In this document: positions 57,842-60,409 of the stretch, piece by piece | Layout: every line of letters starts with the position of its first letter | Position numbering within the stretch: the first letter of the stretch is position 1 | Assembly: GCA_018304025.1 (NCBI GenBank) | Contig: JAGVXA010000002.1 | Location: forward strand, 1 to 60,409 | Source: Candidatus Pacearchaeota archaeon | Lineage (GTDB): Archaea; Nanobdellota; Nanobdellia; Pacearchaeales; GW2011-AR1 | Direction: 5' to 3' | DNA: 60,409 bases | The notes under the pieces: model-generated | What the model saw: the letters and a program-made list of their open reading frames with translations, nothing else | What the model was told of the DNA's origin: nothing | Database searches by the model: none | Made by a program: the position numbers and the translations under genes

Positions 57842-57933
57842 TTCGGCACGCATTTGCTGTTTGACAATTTTGTGCGGCTGTCAAACAGTTATTTATTTAC
57901 AAAATTACTTCGTAATTTTGTTGGCGTGCCGAA
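57842..57933. repeat. Uninterrupted multi-hairpin element (92 nt, reference empty site)
   Basis: TTCGGCACGC-CTGTTTGACA..TGTCAAACAG-TTATTTATTT-ACAAAATTACTTCGTAATTTTGT-TGGCGTGCCGAA. Confidence 0.9.
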
Positions 57934-57970
57934 TTAATTTTCTGCGTCGCTGAAAAATAAAAAGAAGAAA

Positions 57971-57994
57971 GCGAGCCAGCAGACGCTGTTTTAA
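57971..57994 (+). repeat. Direct repeat 1 encoding fen-like C-terminus (ASQQTLF*)
   Basis: gcgagccagcagacgctgttttaa; in frame SASLKNKKKKASQQTLF*. Confidence 0.85.
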
Positions 57995-58034
57995 TTATAG
58001 AAAAGGATTTATAGTTTGATTTATTTGAAGAAGA

Positions 58035-58604
58035 ATGGAAAGAAAAATCAGCGATAGGACTATAATAGATAAATTTGCAGAGGACTTTTGCGAGGTTGTA
58101 GAGAAGCATGTCAAATATATTGTAGTCTCGGGTTATGTTGCTATTGCGCATGGAATTGGACGAGGAACAATTGATATTGATATGATTATTGAAAGAATGC
58201 CTGTTGAAAATTTTAGGAAAATGCATGAGGAATTAGTTAGCAACAGGTTCGAGTGCCTGCAATCTTCAAAAGCCGAGGATGTTTACGAGTATTTAGATTC
58301 TGGAGTTAGTGTAAGATATATAAGAATTGGCGAAGATTTGCCTGAAATGGAAATTAAATTTGCTAAAGATGAAATTGATGATATGCAATTATCAACACGA
58401 CAAAAGTTTCCATTTACTGGTTTAGACATCTGGTTTTCTTCGATTGAAATAAATATCGCGTTTAAGGAAGAATTTTTAAAAACACCTAAAGACATGGAGG
58501 ATGCCAGACATTTGAGAATAATTTATAGAGATACAATTAATGAGACTTTTATTAATGATGTTAAGAAAATGATAAGAAAATTGAGGATGAAAAATGAGAG
58601 ATAA
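58035..58604 (+). CDS. Nucleotidyltransferase-like protein (DUF6036/AbiEii-like fold suspected)
   Basis: VKYIVVSGYVAIAHGIGRGTIDIDMIIERMPVENFRKM resembles NTase GxxA..R.T.DID core. Confidence 0.7.
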   Translation: MERKISDRTIIDKFAEDFCEVVEKHVKYIVVSGYVAIAHGIGRGTIDIDMIIERMPVENFRKMHEELVSNRFECLQSSKAEDVYEYLDSGVSVRYIRIGEDLPEMEIKFAKDEIDDMQLSTRQKFPFTGLDIWFSSIEINIAFKEEFLKTPKDMEDARHLRIIYRDTINETFINDVKKMIRKLRMKNER

Positions 58605-58797
58605 AAGTCATATGGAGCAAGTTGAGAGATGGGCAGAGTATGTAAGAATTGTTCCTCGGGAGGAATGGAAGGCAAAACTGAAAGAGTTTATTGACGCGCA
58701 GATAATTATTGGATTAAGATTTAGGGAACGGCTGTCTGGGACTGAAGAGGGGCGGGAAATTTTGAAGAGATTGAGAGAGGAGAGAATTAAGAGATAG
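58594..58797 (+). CDS. Small partner protein overlapping the nucleotidyltransferase gene
   Basis: 67 aa, overlaps the upstream gene by 11 nt; charged alpha-helical composition. Confidence 0.6.
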   Translation: MRDKSHMEQVERWAEYVRIVPREEWKAKLKEFIDAQIIIGLRFRERLSGTEEGREILKRLREERIKR

Positions 58798-58804
58798 GTT
58801 GAAG

Positions 58805-58828
58805 GCGAGTCAGCAGACGCTGTTTTAA
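58805..58828 (+). repeat. Direct repeat 2 encoding fen-like C-terminus (ASQQTLF*)
   Basis: gcgagtcagcagacgctgttttaa, 23/24 identical to 57971-57994; in frame LKASQQTLF*. Confidence 0.85.
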
Positions 58829-59505
58829 ATTCCTGCCCCCCGTTCATAAGATTCTAATTCTTTTTGCGAGACTTTTCCATGAGTTTGAATTATTTTTTGG
58901 GAGCGCGCGGTTTTTTCTTTTTCGCTTTCTTCTTTTTGTTTTTGTATTTTTTTCTTTAGTTTCATGCCGAGTCGTTCTATAACTAATCCAAGAATAATTG
59001 TAATTACTAATGCAAGCACTGCTATCCATTTATTTTGAAGGACAAAGGAAAGCATGTCTGTTGCTTTTCTAATTAATCCAGAGGTGCCGCAGATAGAAGC
59101 GATTATAAAAGCAACTATTACTGCTAATGGCGTGCTGTTAAAAATTGCTTTTGCTGGATGAATTAGAAATAAGAAGAGAGTGAGCCAAATAGCTAATGCA
59201 AAGAAGAAAGCCCAAGAGATTACGTCAACTCCTAAAATTACTTTGAAAACAGGACTTAGTATGTCGAATATTTTGAAGAAAACTTTTCCGATTGTGTTTT
59301 TTTCGAGGAGCGCGCGCCATTCTTTTTGGAGGTATTCGCTTCGATTTTCATCTGTGAATTGCTGGTATTTTTCCTGCCCTTCGACGATTTCATTAACGAG
59401 CGGGGCTTCGTCCATTCCAGGGACGTCTGAATTTTGCGCTGAGATTATTGCGAGATTTAGAATAGATAGAAACAGCAAGAGGATAATTAATGTCTCTTTT
59501 TTCAT
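58825..59505 (-). CDS. Multi-TM membrane protein
   Basis: 226 aa with signal peptide and several TM; stop codon lies within direct repeat 2. Confidence 0.7.
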   Translation of the reverse strand: MKKETLIILLLFLSILNLAIISAQNSDVPGMDEAPLVNEIVEGQEKYQQFTDENRSEYLQKEWRALLEKNTIGKVFFKIFDILSPVFKVILGVDVISWAFFFALAIWLTLFLFLIHPAKAIFNSTPLAVIVAFIIASICGTSGLIRKATDMLSFVLQNKWIAVLALVITIILGLVIERLGMKLKKKIQKQKEESEKEKTARSQKIIQTHGKVSQKELESYERGAGI

Positions 59506-59546
59506 GGAATATAAAGGATTATCTGTTTTTTAAAATTAGTGTTTAA

Positions 59547-60266
59547 CTATCCATAGCCTTTTTGTAATTCTTCAGACTGCAGCCTGTGTAATAAATTTGC
59601 TTTATCTGCAGTTTTAATTCCTTTTTCTTCTATGTCTTTTAATTTTCCTTTAAACCAAAATCTTCGTATGTCTTTAAGAGTAATTATAATTATAATTCCT
59701 CCGAGAATAGATATTCCGTAAGGTATGTATTCAAACCATTTTGCGGCTGCTGCTTGGAGTGTTCCTATTTTATACGCAAATATTCCAAGGTAATAAAGTA
59801 CATAAAATACCCAAATAAGCCGCGCTATAAGCAAACTGTTAGTTACAGCGATGGAAAAATAAAGAAGAATTATAAATGGAATTGTCACGAGAATCGCTGC
59901 GCCCATCGCGCCATATTGGAGGACAATTGCTTCGACAAATCCTTGCGGGAGAGAAATAAAAGTAAGGATTACTACAATTACTGAAACTGCAAAGGCAAAG
60001 AGAGTTCCTGTTTTTGTTGTGCTCTTAAATAATTGCACGACGATAGAATAAACTATAATCCAGAGAAGGATTCCAAGCAATATAACAGACATATTTGTAG
60101 GATTTAATCTTAGCTGTTCCATAAATGCAGATAAACCACGAGCAGCTTCTCTGCCAAAATCTTCTGCTAGTGTCTGCGCTGAAACCAAATGAACAGAAAA
60201 AAGGAATAGACTAGTTACTAATCCAGCAAAAATAACTGATTGCGCCAACCCTTTTTTCATTTTCAA
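59547..60266 (-). CDS. Multi-TM membrane protein
   Basis: 239 aa with signal peptide and several TM. Confidence 0.7.
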   Translation of the reverse strand: MKMKKGLAQSVIFAGLVTSLFLFSVHLVSAQTLAEDFGREAARGLSAFMEQLRLNPTNMSVILLGILLWIIVYSIVVQLFKSTTKTGTLFAFAVSVIVVILTFISLPQGFVEAIVLQYGAMGAAILVTIPFIILLYFSIAVTNSLLIARLIWVFYVLYYLGIFAYKIGTLQAAAAKWFEYIPYGISILGGIIIIITLKDIRRFWFKGKLKDIEEKGIKTADKANLLHRLQSEELQKGYG

Positions 60267-60375
60267 TTAAACATAAAACAGTTTATAAATATTTCTATGA
60301 ATTGGCTCTATTGTCTTATCCAGAAATAATGTCCTCTCGGTAAATAAGATAAGACCTGCTGTAAAGCAGGTTCTT

Positions 60376-60409
60376 ATGAAAAAACTAAACACCAAGAAAA
60401 TAAAATGGA
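60376..60409 (+). CDS. Possible start of a gene truncated by the window edge
   Basis: ATGAAAAAACTAAACACC.. open to window end, preceded by CCTGCTGTAAAGCAGG hairpin. Confidence 0.25.
   Translation, partial: MKKLNTKKIKW

Noticed and set aside
60340-60378. Hairpin CCTGCT-GTAA-AGCAGG as a terminator or riboswitch
   Set aside because: Single small hairpin at the window edge without enough downstream context.

Overview
This window looks like DPANN-type archaeal chromosome (Pacearchaeota/Woesearchaeota-like). The inference rests on eukaryote-like information-processing genes (L15e, CDC48, FEN1, family B polymerase, TFS, archaeal TopA, type 2 MetAP, PUA plus Sun-family RNA m5C methyltransferase) next to many secreted Cys-rich, LamG and beta-helix proteins. 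I identify about 45 plausible protein genes and three tRNAs: Ile-GAT with an intron, Gly-CCC and Lys-CTT. CDC48 contains a LAGLIDADG intein. No rRNA, CRISPR array or transposase gene was seen. The strongest unusual signals are: (1) a dispersed family of about 75-92 nt intergenic elements, each an outer stem enclosing two hairpins, that insert cleanly into the hairpin loops of other copies ('Russian doll' nesting), with an empty-site copy in the window; (2) tRNA-Ile and tRNA-Lys each flanked by broken copies of themselves, with a shared tag after the 5' half and an exactly 51-nt insert at the same T-arm position; (3) a two-gene nucleotidyltransferase cassette bounded by direct repeats that encode the FEN1 C-terminal PIP-box; (4) a 2613-aa surface protein whose C-terminus appears to be cytosolic HTH DNA-binding segments, preceded by a leader ORF and a structured leader; (5) a small peptide translationally coupled to a radical SAM/SPASM enzyme. 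All calls come from reading the sequence; no homology search or folding program was run.
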